Part shown: piece after piece, positions 1-7,678 of the stretch | How positions within the stretch are numbered: position 1 is the stretch's first letter | How the letters are laid out: every line of letters begins with the position of its first letter | DNA from: a virus | Length of the DNA: 44,899 nt | Virus record (IMG/VR): IMGVR_UViG_3300001680_000196 | Span: 1 to 44,899 of that record | Strand: one strand, 5' to 3' | Made by a program: the position numbers and the translations under genes | Notes under the pieces: generated by a model | Databases searched by the model: none | Seen by the model: the letters and a program-made list of their open reading frames with translations, nothing else | What the model was told of the DNA's origin: nothing

Positions 1-12
1 AGCCTTGTTCAT
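1..12 (-). CDS. Possible start of the next leftward gene, cut by the window edge
   Basis: On the minus strand an ATG at 12-10 follows the stop of the preceding gene (17-19) after four bases and opens a frame reading Met-Asn-Lys-Ala before the window ends. The spacing fits the tightly packed leftward operon, but four codons cannot show a function. A replication gene would be expected here from context only. Confidence 0.25.
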
Positions 13-16
13 AATC

Positions 17-391
17 TCAAACGCAGTCATCATTAGCCTCAACAATCATATAAGGTATATATACTTCGCTTATTTCCGAAGCCTTATTATGTTTCTGCCA
101 ATTCACTGCTCTGTCATATTTGTCATCGAACTTCCGTTCTCTAAACAAATTGTCTAACGTTGTATACGACACCCCAGAAGAACCACGCATAAATTGTGAG
201 TAGTTGTCTTCTGACTCAGAGATATACTTTATAACTAATAGAACCCTATCCTTTCCGAACTTCTTTACAGCACGAAGTATCTTTTGTTCTATTTTTGCGG
301 TCATTCTCAATGATGGGTCATACCCACATTTTTTTCTTAATGACTTCCATTGATTGAAAATTTCTCTAACTTGCCTCGTTAAGTTCTCCAC
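17..391 (-). CDS. Replication-initiator-like small protein
   Basis: This 124-residue protein is the last complete gene of the leftward early operon and overlaps the end of the RuvC-like gene by 26 bases. Its middle part, with F-M-R-G near residues 67-70 and T-L-D-N-L-F at 78-83 followed by a K-Y pair at 91-92, resembles the C-terminal segment of phage replisome organisers and DnaD-type proteins (pattern F-x-R-G ... L-x-x-L-F ... Y). The N-terminal half is basic and helical. The usual winged-helix half of such proteins is missing, so it may be a stand-alone C-terminal type domain. The position next to recombination genes supports a DNA-replication role. The family match is by eye and could be wrong. 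Confidence 0.45.
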   Translation of the reverse strand: MENLTRQVREIFNQWKSLRKKCGYDPSLRMTAKIEQKILRAVKKFGKDRVLLVIKYISESEDNYSQFMRGSSGVSYTTLDNLFRERKFDDKYDRAVNWQKHNKASEISEVYIPYMIVEANDDCV

Positions 392-1010
392 TTAGTAACT
401 CCGGTTCTGGTTTATATGGTTGTTGTTCGTCTGTTTCTTCTCTTTTAGACCACAAAGCAACGCCAGCAGCGTCAGAGATATGGTCCTGTCTTCCTTGTTG
501 GTATAGGGCTATGCCAAGATGCGGCAATAGTTTAGGCATTATTTCAAGAGATAATCTTTTAGCCTCTTCCCGTTTTATTCTTCTATTGACTCCAAGAACA
601 TCTTTTCTCCAAGTCATTACAGGAACAAATCTTACATCAACATCATGGTAAAGTTCTATTCCTCCAAGCAAAGCACCTGTGAATCTAGCCAAGTGAAGAG
701 CAGTTCTTCCTGATCCGGCACGGATATATATATCTTCACAAGCGAGTTTGAATGGAGTTTTTTCTAGCTCTGGCAAGTGTGCAATTACAGACCCTATTTT
801 TGAAGGGCGATCTACTATAATCAATTGTTCTGTTCGCTTTATCATTCTTACGATTGACACTTTCCAAACACGTTTCTTTTTTCTTACTCTCTTATTCCAC
901 AGAACGGATATAGCGGCAGTGCCGTTGATTAGCACCACCGCTGATCCGTTATTAGCGGGGTCTATGCCTATATAAATTTCATTAGAATGGCAATTCTTCC
1001 CAAGACTCAT
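366..1010 (-). CDS. RuvC-like Holliday junction resolvase
   Basis: This RNase H-fold endonuclease would cleave four-way junctions and branched phage DNA before packaging. The acidic active-site residues typical of RuvC are visible: I-G-I-D-P near residue 17, a C-E-D at about 91-93 and D-H-I-S-D at about 176-180, in a 214-residue protein of normal length. The chosen ATG at 1010 has a GGGGAAG ribosome site six bases upstream. A longer frame to 1064 exists but lacks one and would overlap the SSB gene by more than 80 bases. The C-terminal tail is acidic and Pro-rich. It lies directly downstream of the SSB gene in the same operon. I am confident of the superfamily and less so of the exact substrate. 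Confidence 0.72.
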   Translation of the reverse strand: MSLGKNCHSNEIYIGIDPANNGSAVVLINGTAAISVLWNKRVRKKKRVWKVSIVRMIKRTEQLIIVDRPSKIGSVIAHLPELEKTPFKLACEDIYIRAGSGRTALHLARFTGALLGGIELYHDVDVRFVPVMTWRKDVLGVNRRIKREEAKRLSLEIMPKLLPHLGIALYQQGRQDHISDAAGVALWSKREETDEQQPYKPEPELLSGELNEAS

Positions 1011-1587
1011 TTGTTTCTTCCCCACCGATATTTTTATCATCGTGTGGTTGGACTTGCTCATCAAATGAATTTAAGAACTTGATTTTGTGATAAATATCGC
1101 CATATTCAATTCTTTTATCAATCATCTTCTGGATGCTAACTACAGCCTTAGCTATCACTTCCTTTTGTTGGTCTGTGACTTTTGATGACCGTGCAACATT
1201 GTAATATTTAATGTTCAGATATGTTTTTTCGTTGTAAGTTCTTTCGGCAAATGTGCCTTTGAAAACCTTTCCTTCGCGAACGATAGAAATAATATCTTCC
1301 ATCCTCTCTGGATCAAACGGTATCTCACATCCCATTGCAGCCGCAAACTTTCCAATTTTCCAGGTAGCATTTTCAGTAAGGTAGAATTTATCAGAATGGA
1401 TTATACCCACATCGTTACTGTCCTCTAAATCCTCAACGACAACATAAGTTATCTCCAACACGTTCTTCTCAAAGGACTCCTTAAACCCAATCGCTATTGG
1501 GGATAGGATTTTACGCCCTTCGTGTATAATTCGTTTGATTTGCTCATTATCGCCATCTGTTTTCCAATCATTCGGATTGACTTTCAT
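982..1587 (-). CDS. Single-stranded DNA-binding protein, DUF669-like
   Basis: This 201-residue protein should coat single-stranded DNA during phage replication and recombination. The middle region, with T-E-N-A-T-W-K-I-G-K-F near 92-102 and a K-x-Y-L-N-I-K strand near residue 145, matches the pattern of DUF669-type phage SSBs. The C-terminus is acidic and ends W-E-E-L-P-F, like the partner-binding tips of SSB proteins. It overlaps the end of the Sak4-like ATPase gene by 20 bases and is followed by the RuvC-like gene, so three recombination functions are probably translated together. The call rests on pattern memory, not an alignment. Confidence 0.68.
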   Translation of the reverse strand: MKVNPNDWKTDGDNEQIKRIIHEGRKILSPIAIGFKESFEKNVLEITYVVVEDLEDSNDVGIIHSDKFYLTENATWKIGKFAAAMGCEIPFDPERMEDIISIVREGKVFKGTFAERTYNEKTYLNIKYYNVARSSKVTDQQKEVIAKAVVSIQKMIDKRIEYGDIYHKIKFLNSFDEQVQPHDDKNIGGEETNESWEELPF

Positions 1588-2407
1588 TTTCTTTCTCCAC
1601 GGTTTCGGTTTCTATATTTATACTGGTTATTACTCTATCTATTATCTCTTCCATGTTGGGATTGGTTATTACTGACTCCAATCCGAAACAAGGCTTACAC
1701 ATATAATTCTCAGGCCCATCGAACATTAACTTTCTAATTGCTACGTCTTCTGGGTTCTTAGCTCTTGTTCTATATAGGAATCCAACAGCCGAGAAGAATT
1801 GCATAACTTCGTTGCCTGTTTTCTTTCCTTCAAACATTGGTCCGACATATCTAACATCATCACCACCAGTGGTAACTTCAGATAGGCACGTACAGACAAC
1901 ATGGGCTGGAACATCACGTATCCATCGAATTAGTCTTCTCATTCTGTCAGCTAATCTGCCCCAATCTTGAATTCTAAACTCAGGATTGTCTTCGCCTTTG
2001 GCTTCAAGAATTTCAGTTTTAATTAAACGCTGTACCTCAGTTAAAGAATCAATGACCAAAGTATCGAACATATGCTCTATTCCATCAGAATCTTTTAGAC
2101 TTCCAGATTGAACTTGCATAAGAATATTGCGTAGATCATTCGCTGTAGTGCAAGTGATTATTAAAGCGTCCTTATTTGAATGAACAGCACTAACAGCACC
2201 GTTCGCCTCAGTTAAGATTATTAAAGGGTTTTTAGAACCCGCAGCAAGAAATGTCTTACCTGATCCAGAATCGCCTATTACAAGTATCTTTGCTTTGGCT
2301 TGCTTATCTCGGAAAGCATTAGCAGCCTTAACTACGATGATAGGTTTTGTTTCTGGCTTATGGTTTGAATCGTCCTTTGGTCGTTTCTTGTTATTTTTTG
2401 GTGGCAT
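1568..2407 (-). CDS. Sak4-like RecA-fold recombination ATPase
   Basis: This 279-residue P-loop ATPase has a clear Walker A motif G-D-S-G-S-G-K-T at residues 45-52 and a Walker B-like T-L-V-I-D-S at 116-121. Length and layout fit the phage Sak4/RecA-core family, single-strand annealing proteins that work with an SSB. The short basic N-terminal tail and acidic C-terminal tail lie outside the core. A GGAG ribosome site precedes the ATG at 2407. It sits between the PD-(D/E)XK nuclease and the SSB, the arrangement expected for a phage recombination module. Another small AAA/RecA-like ATPase cannot be excluded. Confidence 0.7.
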   Translation of the reverse strand: MPPKNNKKRPKDDSNHKPETKPIIVVKAANAFRDKQAKAKILVIGDSGSGKTFLAAGSKNPLIILTEANGAVSAVHSNKDALIITCTTANDLRNILMQVQSGSLKDSDGIEHMFDTLVIDSLTEVQRLIKTEILEAKGEDNPEFRIQDWGRLADRMRRLIRWIRDVPAHVVCTCLSEVTTGGDDVRYVGPMFEGKKTGNEVMQFFSAVGFLYRTRAKNPEDVAIRKLMFDGPENYMCKPCFGLESVITNPNMEEIIDRVITSINIETETVEKENESQSE

Positions 2408-2422
2408 AATGCTCCATTGGTT

Positions 2423-3670
2423 TTATGTTTGGTTGTTGATAACCCACCTCATAGTGGGAAGCTGTGGATACTGTATGACCTCTAAAGGAGTGTTAGCAAT
2501 GCAATTAGCACCGAATTGGCACTTTCCCCATCTGTCACACAATGGATGACGTAAAGAAGCAAAATCAAACTGTCTTTTTGAATGTGGATTTATCCTGACT
2601 AGTTCATTCCGCTTTTCTGATAGCTTTTTTGCTACCGCGTAGTCTTCAACTGTAGTTCTTTCTATGTCTTCTTCCGTTATCCATCCGTATTCTATTCCAA
2701 AGTAATCGCTGTCCTTCTGTTCTTTACATTCACGGTAGTGTTCTTCATAGTCAGAAAAATCAAGATCATTTTCTATTACCGCTTTCTTGAATTGCCAAGA
2801 AGGACCAAGCCTTGCTGTACTAAGCTTTCCAGACTTTAGCGGTTTTGGTGGGTTCGGTATTTTTGAACTACATATATCCCACAAGTATCCAGCAACCCGC
2901 TCGCATTTTAAAGAGCTAAAACAACCATGCTCCAGTTCATACTGTAATAAGCGACAATATGATGGAAGTTGTAAATCGTAAGAGAGCTTGTTCCTGTATG
3001 TCGAAAGAGAAGAGGTTGTTTTGTGGTCAATTATCCATAAATAGCCGTTGTCATTATCCATAAGAATAGCGTCAGCTTTCCCTATTTTATACCACGGCAT
3101 TTGCATCTCAAAAGAATCGTGAATTTCCCCTACTTTTGCCAACCTATATTGTTTTACACCCTTGATTTCTTCTTCTATAAATCTCTCGTTGCTTACAAAA
3201 TGGTCGCCTTGTAAATCAAAAACAGGTGCAATTAATTCTTGTTCGATGGCTATAAGTGTATATTTACCAGATATATGCTTGTTCCAACTTGCAACCCAAC
3301 CCTCGGTGGAGTTTGCCATTCGTTGTTGAATCTCTTGGTGGAAATCTTCGTATTCATAGTCATTCAAATCATACTTACTGAGTTCGTCAGAGATGAATTT
3401 CATATGAACACCACAGTCCATCTCTTTTTTTACCCTGTCAAACTGTAAATTTGAACCAAATCTAAAGAGTAGATATTCAAGCCAGGAGTGCCAAATTATT
3501 CCATAAGCCCGTGGTTTGGACATACCTTTAGTATTGAATTCTTGAACGTATTTATATGTCCATAGTCGGTTACACCCAAACACGGACCTTTCCGTCTGAC
3601 TAAAGACCATAGCTTGGCCCAATTGTGAGACTCGTTCACTTTTTTCGTACCGATTTACTATTAATTTCAA
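2423..3670 (-). CDS. PD-(D/E)XK nuclease with Cas4/RecB-like cysteines
   Basis: This 415-residue protein carries a full RecB-type nuclease signature: His61 in an early helix, G-K-A-D-A-I with Asp200, I-I-D-H-K-T-T with Asp215 and Lys217, and Gln234-x3-Tyr238. A cysteine at residue 33 and three near the C-terminus (C-D-R-W-G-K-C-Q-F-G-A-N-C) have the spacing of the 4Fe-4S site of Cas4 and AddB nucleases. It should act as an exonuclease making single strands for the downstream ATPase and SSB. The frame opens with a TTG at 3670 that has only a weak purine stretch upstream. An ATG at 3610 is an alternative and would keep all motifs. Confidence 0.75.
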   Translation of the reverse strand: MKLIVNRYEKSERVSQLGQAMVFSQTERSVFGCNRLWTYKYVQEFNTKGMSKPRAYGIIWHSWLEYLLFRFGSNLQFDRVKKEMDCGVHMKFISDELSKYDLNDYEYEDFHQEIQQRMANSTEGWVASWNKHISGKYTLIAIEQELIAPVFDLQGDHFVSNERFIEEEIKGVKQYRLAKVGEIHDSFEMQMPWYKIGKADAILMDNDNGYLWIIDHKTTSSLSTYRNKLSYDLQLPSYCRLLQYELEHGCFSSLKCERVAGYLWDICSSKIPNPPKPLKSGKLSTARLGPSWQFKKAVIENDLDFSDYEEHYRECKEQKDSDYFGIEYGWITEEDIERTTVEDYAVAKKLSEKRNELVRINPHSKRQFDFASLRHPLCDRWGKCQFGANCIANTPLEVIQYPQLPTMRWVINNQT

Positions 3671-3717
3671 TTGGTTCTCAAGTTATAGAATAATTTTATT
3701 ACTCAAATCAGGATATT

Positions 3718-3723
3718 TATTAT
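3718..3723 (-). promoter_or_regulatory. Consensus -10 box upstream of the nuclease gene
   Basis: The minus strand reads TATAAT here, about 48 bases before the TTG start at 3670. No convincing -35 box lies at 16-18 bases, so this is a weak promoter call resting on the perfect -10 alone. Confidence 0.28.
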
Positions 3724-3805
3724 ACAAATAAGATAACAACATTTCGAGGAAATAGCCACACAAACATCATTAATTTAATTAATTAATTATAACTCTATAA
3801 CTGAA

Positions 3806-3833
3806 GAAGGGAGGGGAACCAATCCCTCCCTTC
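3806..3833 (-). terminator. Strong hairpin after the holin-like gene
   Basis: GAAGGGAGGG at 3806-3815 and CCCTCCCTTC at 3824-3833 pair perfectly over ten bases with an eight-base loop. No U-tract follows on either strand, so it is either a factor-assisted terminator or an mRNA-stabilising structure at the 3' end of the lysis segment. Confidence 0.45.
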
Positions 3834-3950
3834 AGGGGTAAAGTAAAAACTTTACACAACCATAAAACCAGTATTATAAGCCAAGCGGCACAATCCTAGG
3901 AAGTTGAACGTCTTGGCTGTATTTGGATAGTATCATAATTATTATCAAAA

Positions 3951-4241
3951 TCAAGAACTTTGTTCGTCTTTTTGGATAAACCCGCTTTTCGCCATTGCTG
4001 CCCGTACAAAAGCATCCACGGCAGATTGACCCCCCAAGTACAACGCCTGTACTGTACCAGCGGCATAAACCATTGCAGATAGAACATTGGCGTCAATACC
4101 CTTTCGTATTCCGAACCAAATCAAACCCAACCAGCCGATGTTCCAAATCATTGCTGCCAAGAATTTCTTGGAGCCTAAAGGCGTTTTCTTGATCTCATCC
4201 AACCATTTATCATTATTTCCGTTTTTCAAAGATTCGCTCAC
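3951..4241 (-). CDS. Holin-like membrane protein
   Basis: This 96-residue protein has two hydrophobic segments at about residues 27-45 and 52-70, a charged N-terminus and a polar C-terminus. That is the size and topology of class II holins, which make holes in the inner membrane and time lysis. I start it at the GTG at 4241 because AAGGGAG lies eight bases upstream. A longer frame to another GTG at 4259 has no such site. Its start lies within the end of the Cys-rich membrane protein gene. With the YkuD-like enzyme three genes upstream it probably forms a lysis group, inside the early operon. Another small membrane protein is possible. Confidence 0.58.
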   Translation of the reverse strand: MSESLKNGNNDKWLDEIKKTPLGSKKFLAAMIWNIGWLGLIWFGIRKGIDANVLSAMVYAAGTVQALYLGGQSAVDAFVRAAMAKSGFIQKDEQSS

Positions 4242-4632
4242 AGTCTTCACTCCCTTCACATGCTTTAAGTATCACAACTGAATTCAAAATATTTCCTATA
4301 GACTCACACTCTTGACCAGAAGTCTTGCTATCAATGCCTCTTGTGGTCATACGGCAAAACATTTCTCTACACAAACCATCTTCGTGTTTGTCTATATATT
4401 CCATAGAACAAGGTATTTCCAATAAGTCTATGTTTGTAAGCTGTTTCTGAACAGCTATTTGTTCCTCGGCTACTTTGTTATCAGGAACTATCACTACAGG
4501 TACAATGTCGGGCCTTCTATTCAAGGCCATGAATGTGCCAGCCGTTCCACCGCCACCAACAATAGTACCAATCAAAATCCATCCCCACCAAGTCATATTA
4601 ACCTCTGCTATTTTTTCTAAATCTACTTTCAT
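4213..4632 (-). CDS. Membrane-anchored protein with six-cysteine ectodomain
   Basis: This 139-residue protein has a single Gly-rich membrane segment at about 14-37 followed by an 80-residue polar domain with six cysteines (75, 88, 93, 109, 125, 131). An even number of cysteines after an anchor suggests a disulfide-bonded domain outside the cytoplasm. It overlaps the methyltransferase gene by four bases (ATGA) and the holin-like gene by up to 47 bases. The place beside the holin suggests a lysis role, for example spanin-like or antiholin-like. I recognise no family, so function is inference. Confidence 0.5.
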   Translation of the reverse strand: MKVDLEKIAEVNMTWWGWILIGTIVGGGGTAGTFMALNRRPDIVPVVIVPDNKVAEEQIAVQKQLTNIDLLEIPCSMEYIDKHEDGLCREMFCRMTTRGIDSKTSGQECESIGNILNSVVILKACEGSEDCERIFEKRK

Positions 4633-5180
4633 ACTATATCCAAACTTACATCCGAAATGACTTCATCACCCCAACAATCCCAACCATCAACTCTTCTTCT
4701 TGCGAACAATTCTATTTTGTTTTGAACAGGGAACATATCCTCTATCCTTTGACGTACTTCTTCCGGCTTCTGGCTGTGTTTTGTGCGCTTTGAGTATACA
4801 TACTGCCTTGCGTTCCTTATGCCTCTTGGTTGCGGAATACGCCCCCTTTTACCCAGCAAACAGAGTTCGCACTGAGACATTGTGTAAAATCCTGGGTTTA
4901 CTCTTACTTTATCCCACACAAAACCGACTGTAGCCCACTTGAAACCCCAAGACCTCATAAGGTCTACCGCTTGGTCTAAATGCGGGTTAGTTGTCCACAT
5001 GAATAGCAAACAATCATCGTCACAGATAGAAGTAACATTAAGACGTTTAAGGTCTTTGAGCTTTATGGTCGAATAATGAGAGATAGCTCCTCCGGTATCT
5101 ATCCCACCTTCACCGTTATGTTGTTTTTGTCCTTTGTAATCCCATGGTGGGTCCACATAAATGACTTGGTACTTTTTCAT
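4629..5180 (-). CDS. MT-A70 family adenine-N6 DNA methyltransferase
   Basis: This 183-residue SAM-dependent enzyme has the catalytic D-P-P-W motif at residues 10-13, preceded by a hydrophobic strand, and later the F-M-W-T-T-N strand typical of MT-A70 proteins (about 60-65). Phage members usually methylate adenine in phage DNA, most often to avoid host restriction. No restriction partner lies nearby, so an anti-restriction or regulatory role is more likely than a full R-M system. It overlaps both neighbours by four bases (ATGA), so it is translationally coupled to the YkuD-like gene upstream and the membrane protein downstream. The family call is strong; the target site is unknown. Confidence 0.82.
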   Translation of the reverse strand: MKKYQVIYVDPPWDYKGQKQHNGEGGIDTGGAISHYSTIKLKDLKRLNVTSICDDDCLLFMWTTNPHLDQAVDLMRSWGFKWATVGFVWDKVRVNPGFYTMSQCELCLLGKRGRIPQPRGIRNARQYVYSKRTKHSQKPEEVRQRIEDMFPVQNKIELFARRRVDGWDCWGDEVISDVSLDIV

Positions 5181-5755
5181 TCTTCAATCAATGTATACGA
5201 AAAGCTATTTCCATAAAGTGATGCCGAAAGCCTACAGAAAGACATAAAAACATCAAACTCCTTTGGATGAGCAAATACTTGGCAACCTGCTGACCACTTT
5301 TCTACTACGGTAGACTCCCTACGAGAATTGGACCTATGAATGTTTATTCCGAACCATCCCTCAGATACGCTACTGGCATCCATATCCAACACATTGTCTC
5401 TGTTAGAATCCCTATAGACCTTAACCTTCCCATTACGTTGGCATAAAGCATCATAGCGACCTCTATGTTTGTCTATTTTCCATACCCCGCGATACTGACC
5501 AGGAACGAGTATAGCTGTGCCTTCTATTCTGCTTGGGTTTTGTAAATGATATAAACCGGGGTCAGTGGTAATTTGGAAGCATATATCTATCCAATTCCCA
5601 ATCTCATCCTTACAAACAACATGCAAACTATCGTTATAAGTATTTGATATATTGTCCTGAGAGCGAACACCGATGAGGTTTAAATTCCACACCCCTGTTT
5701 CAAATACAGTGTGTCCAAGGTCTTTAGATTTTTGAAGAATAGCAGGTATAGGCAT
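5177..5755 (-). CDS. YkuD-like (L,D-transpeptidase fold) cell-wall enzyme, possible endolysin
   Basis: This 192-residue protein has I-H-R-S (His140) followed 18 residues later by a cysteine in W-S-A-G-C-Q-V-F (Cys158). That is close to the H-x(14-17)-[ST]-H-G-C active site of YkuD L,D-transpeptidases, with the His before Gly replaced by Ala. A strand reading L-V-P-G-Q-Y-R-G fits a family I remember from several phages. It would act on peptidoglycan peptides and could be the lysis enzyme, since no other endolysin is seen and a holin-like gene lies nearby. I start it at the ATG at 5755, which has CGGAG seven bases upstream. A longer frame reaches 5821. The catalytic chemistry is inferred. Confidence 0.55.
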   Translation of the reverse strand: MPIPAILQKSKDLGHTVFETGVWNLNLIGVRSQDNISNTYNDSLHVVCKDEIGNWIDICFQITTDPGLYHLQNPSRIEGTAILVPGQYRGVWKIDKHRGRYDALCQRNGKVKVYRDSNRDNVLDMDASSVSEGWFGINIHRSNSRRESTVVEKWSAGCQVFAHPKEFDVFMSFCRLSASLYGNSFSYTLIEE

Positions 5756-5848
5756 AGTTTTCTCCGTTTTACAGTAGCCGAAGAAAAGATAATGCAGCCA
5801 AGGTCTGTTGTCGATTACCATAAACCACCGCCAACTTTAATCACATTT

Positions 5849-6274
5849 CTATTTTCCTATATAAACAATGTCAGGATTTGGGTCAGGTGCATTTTCCCAT
5901 TTACGGATATTTTTATTGGCCTCAAACTCCCTGATCTCTTTAAGAGTTGTTGTTCCTCCATTGTCTTCAAAAAACTTTTCCAATTCAAAGGAACTTCCCC
6001 TCATAGAAACAAGAAGAACAAAAGAACCGTCTGCTTCAGAATTCATTTTCTCTACCCATGTTTTCATAAAATTATAGTTAATCCAATTTGTGGCACCATA
6101 ATCTAATCCGACATGCAGCGTTCGTGGCTCTGAGATAACCATTCCTCCATTTGAGCCAATACACTTATAGATTGTAAGATTTACATCGTATAGTACGAAT
6201 AGCAGTTCTTTATTCTCTAAGAAGTCGAATTCTGCATGAATCGCATTGCTTAGTTTTATTCGTTTAGCTATCAT
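5849..6274 (-). CDS. Hypothetical early protein
   Basis: The protein has 141 residues, and its ATG directly follows the stop of the 70-residue gene, so the two are coupled. The sequence looks globular, with strands around residues 10-60 and a helix rich in Glu and Lys at about 95-125, ending in a Pro/Asn-rich tail. I see no signal peptide, membrane segment or metal motif and recognise no family. It lies between the small SH3-like protein and the YkuD-like enzyme in the early operon. Confidence 0.6.
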   Translation of the reverse strand: MIAKRIKLSNAIHAEFDFLENKELLFVLYDVNLTIYKCIGSNGGMVISEPRTLHVGLDYGATNWINYNFMKTWVEKMNSEADGSFVLLVSMRGSSFELEKFFEDNGGTTTLKEIREFEANKNIRKWENAPDPNPDIVYIGK

Positions 6275-6487
6275 CTATCTCTTCTTCATAGCTATCAAAT
6301 CTTCTGGATCTTCCCAACTCAGACCAGTAAAGGACCAAAGAACAACTATATGATCTCCGTCTATTTTCTCTACTGCGCCTGTCTCTGTTTCTTCTTCGAT
6401 TTTTAGATAAGCGTCCTCTTTGATCTCCTTTATCCATTCGGCACTTCTCTTTACTTTTTCTCCTATGAGAATGTCGGCTATCTTCAT
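6275..6487 (-). CDS. Small acidic hypothetical protein, SH3-like barrel pattern
   Basis: The protein has 70 residues with alternating short strands and many Glu/Lys, ending L-W-S-F-T-G-L-S-W-E-D-P-E-D-L. Such a pattern suits a small beta-barrel like those of phage SH3-like accessory proteins, though I cannot assign a family. GGGGA lies six bases before the ATG at 6487, which overlaps the preceding gene by four bases (ATGA). Confidence 0.55.
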   Translation of the reverse strand: MKIADILIGEKVKRSAEWIKEIKEDAYLKIEEETETGAVEKIDGDHIVVLWSFTGLSWEDPEDLIAMKKR

Positions 6488-7299
6488 CTGTTATCCCCAC
6501 TATTCTCAAGCGGCTGAACTGGAACAAAATTGGTATACAGAACATATTCTTTATAAGAATTCATTAGCTCTTCGTAATCAAAATGGTTTCCACAAACATC
6601 TGCGAACGAGATCATAACAGAAGATTGGTCAATCCTTGTAACGTCACCGTTATAAGTGAATAGATGCTTATAAACTTTGACCTTTCCACTTATAAAGTCC
6701 AAACCCAATTCCGTTGGTTTCCATAGCCCTGTCATGCGCTTTTTCCTGGTTTTATCGCGGTTGGTAACAGCCAATCCCCACCAAGCTAGAGCCGGGTAGT
6801 CCCTTGAAGAGAATTCACAGTCTTTGTAGTGAATCCAGCCATCATTATCATCAACATGGCCCATTATATTCTCCATATACTTCTTAGTTAATGAGCCGAG
6901 AAATTTGGCACTATTGCTGCTTAGTGACCTTCTGTATTCCTTCACATGTTGGTCACAGCATGGACAAACAGTTCCTTTAATCCTTGTAGTTATCAAGTCA
7001 CTTCTTGCGGAACGTATAAGCTCACTCCTAAGTTCAAACTCAGATATAATTCCTGTCTTATGAAGACCCAGAAAGAACAAGAATTCATCCTCACTGTTTT
7101 TGAAAACATGGGGGTTCTTTTCCATTACTTGTGTAAATCGTGCCAACCATTGTTTGACTTTCTGCTTTTTAGGTGGCGGAATCTTGGGTGTATAGCCGGG
7201 ACGATGCCCGATTTGCGCTGATGGCTTGCAAACATCTATAAAAAACATGACCTTCCTCACATCATCCGGTGTAAGGAAGCTAAATCTATCGTGGTTCAT
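6484..7299 (-). CDS. Zinc-finger/winged-helix-like phage protein of unknown function
   Basis: This 271-residue protein has V-C-P-C-C-D-Q-H near residues 111-118, which could hold a metal as C-x2-C-D-Q-H. It is followed by a basic helix (V-K-E-Y-R-R-S-L) and a C-terminal part with W-G-L-A ... L-W-K-P-T-E-L-G-L-D-F-I-S-G-K, typical of a winged helix ending in a wing strand, and F-D-Y-E-E-L-M. I remember phage proteins with the order C-P-V-C ... K-L-Y-K-R ... Y-W-G-L ... F-D-Y-D-E-L-M, always unassigned. AAAGGA lies before the ATG. It is the second gene of the early operon, so a DNA-binding or regulatory role is reasonable but unproven. Confidence 0.6.
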   Translation of the reverse strand: MNHDRFSFLTPDDVRKVMFFIDVCKPSAQIGHRPGYTPKIPPPKKQKVKQWLARFTQVMEKNPHVFKNSEDEFLFFLGLHKTGIISEFELRSELIRSARSDLITTRIKGTVCPCCDQHVKEYRRSLSSNSAKFLGSLTKKYMENIMGHVDDNDGWIHYKDCEFSSRDYPALAWWGLAVTNRDKTRKKRMTGLWKPTELGLDFISGKVKVYKHLFTYNGDVTRIDQSSVMISFADVCGNHFDYEELMNSYKEYVLYTNFVPVQPLENSGDNR

Positions 7300-7314
7300 T
7301 GTGGTCCTTTGGTT

Positions 7315-7650
7315 TTATTGTTCGTTTTCCCCGTCAAGTATGTCTTGAAGTGAATCTACTGGAATACACACAACGCCATCGCCATGAATGGCAAGAGCCA
7401 GGTCTAACTCATAGCATAGTCTGATAATGGCCCATAACGGGGCAGAGCGACCTGTCGGGCTATTATTTGCGTAAGCAGCGCAAGCTTGCGGTGTAATCTC
7501 TAAAATTTCAGCCAAAGCAGAGGCAGTTCTTCCTGTTTTGAATTGCCATCTTTTCCGCAGTTCTCTAAACAAGTCCTTACGGGGCAAATCATTGTTCTTC
7601 GTGCCATAATAAGGAGCTTTTTCCTCTTCATTTGTAGCTATCGACGACAT
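7315..7650 (-). CDS. HTH transcriptional regulator, first gene of the early operon
   Basis: This 111-residue protein has a helix-turn-helix pattern at about residues 42-82 (T-A-S-A-L-A-E-I-L-E-I-T-P-Q-A-C-A-A-Y-A), like XRE/Cro-type regulators. An AGGAG ribosome site stands a few bases before the ATG at 7650. It opens the leftward early operon, and its promoter carries an inverted repeat flanking the -10 box, as expected for autoregulation. The N-terminal 30 residues are polar and probably flexible. No opposing lysogeny regulator is present in the window, so it may be a Cro-like switch or simply a lytic regulator. Confidence 0.62.
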   Translation of the reverse strand: MSSIATNEEEKAPYYGTKNNDLPRKDLFRELRKRWQFKTGRTASALAEILEITPQACAAYANNSPTGRSAPLWAIIRLCYELDLALAIHGDGVVCIPVDSLQDILDGENEQ

Positions 7651-7678
7651 TCTAACTCCTAAAAAAAACTAGACTCGT

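Larger units (their letters stand above)
3671..3950. other. Gene-free stretch splitting the early operon
   Basis: These 280 bases separate the holin-like gene from the nuclease gene. They hold an AT-rich tract of alternating A/T blocks near 3769-3800, a strong hairpin at 3806-3833 and a TATAAT on the minus strand near 3718-3723. I see no gene here. The stretch probably divides the operon into lysis/accessory and recombination halves. Confidence 0.6.

Noticed and set aside
3896-4096. Leftward 66-codon frame overlapping the holin-like gene
   Set aside because: Shadow in a different frame; it lacks a ribosome site and a membrane-protein profile comparable to the real gene.
4629-5180. Restriction-modification system
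   Set aside because: No restriction endonuclease or specificity gene lies nearby; the methyltransferase is a lone enzyme in a phage early operon.
6264-6545. Leftward Arg/Ser-rich 93-codon frame
   Set aside because: Shadow of the 70-residue gene with biased composition; the real gene has an ATGA overlap and a GGGGA ribosome site.
7315-7650. Lysogeny switch with integrase
   Set aside because: Only one small HTH gene is seen, with no divergent repressor, integrase or attachment site in the window.
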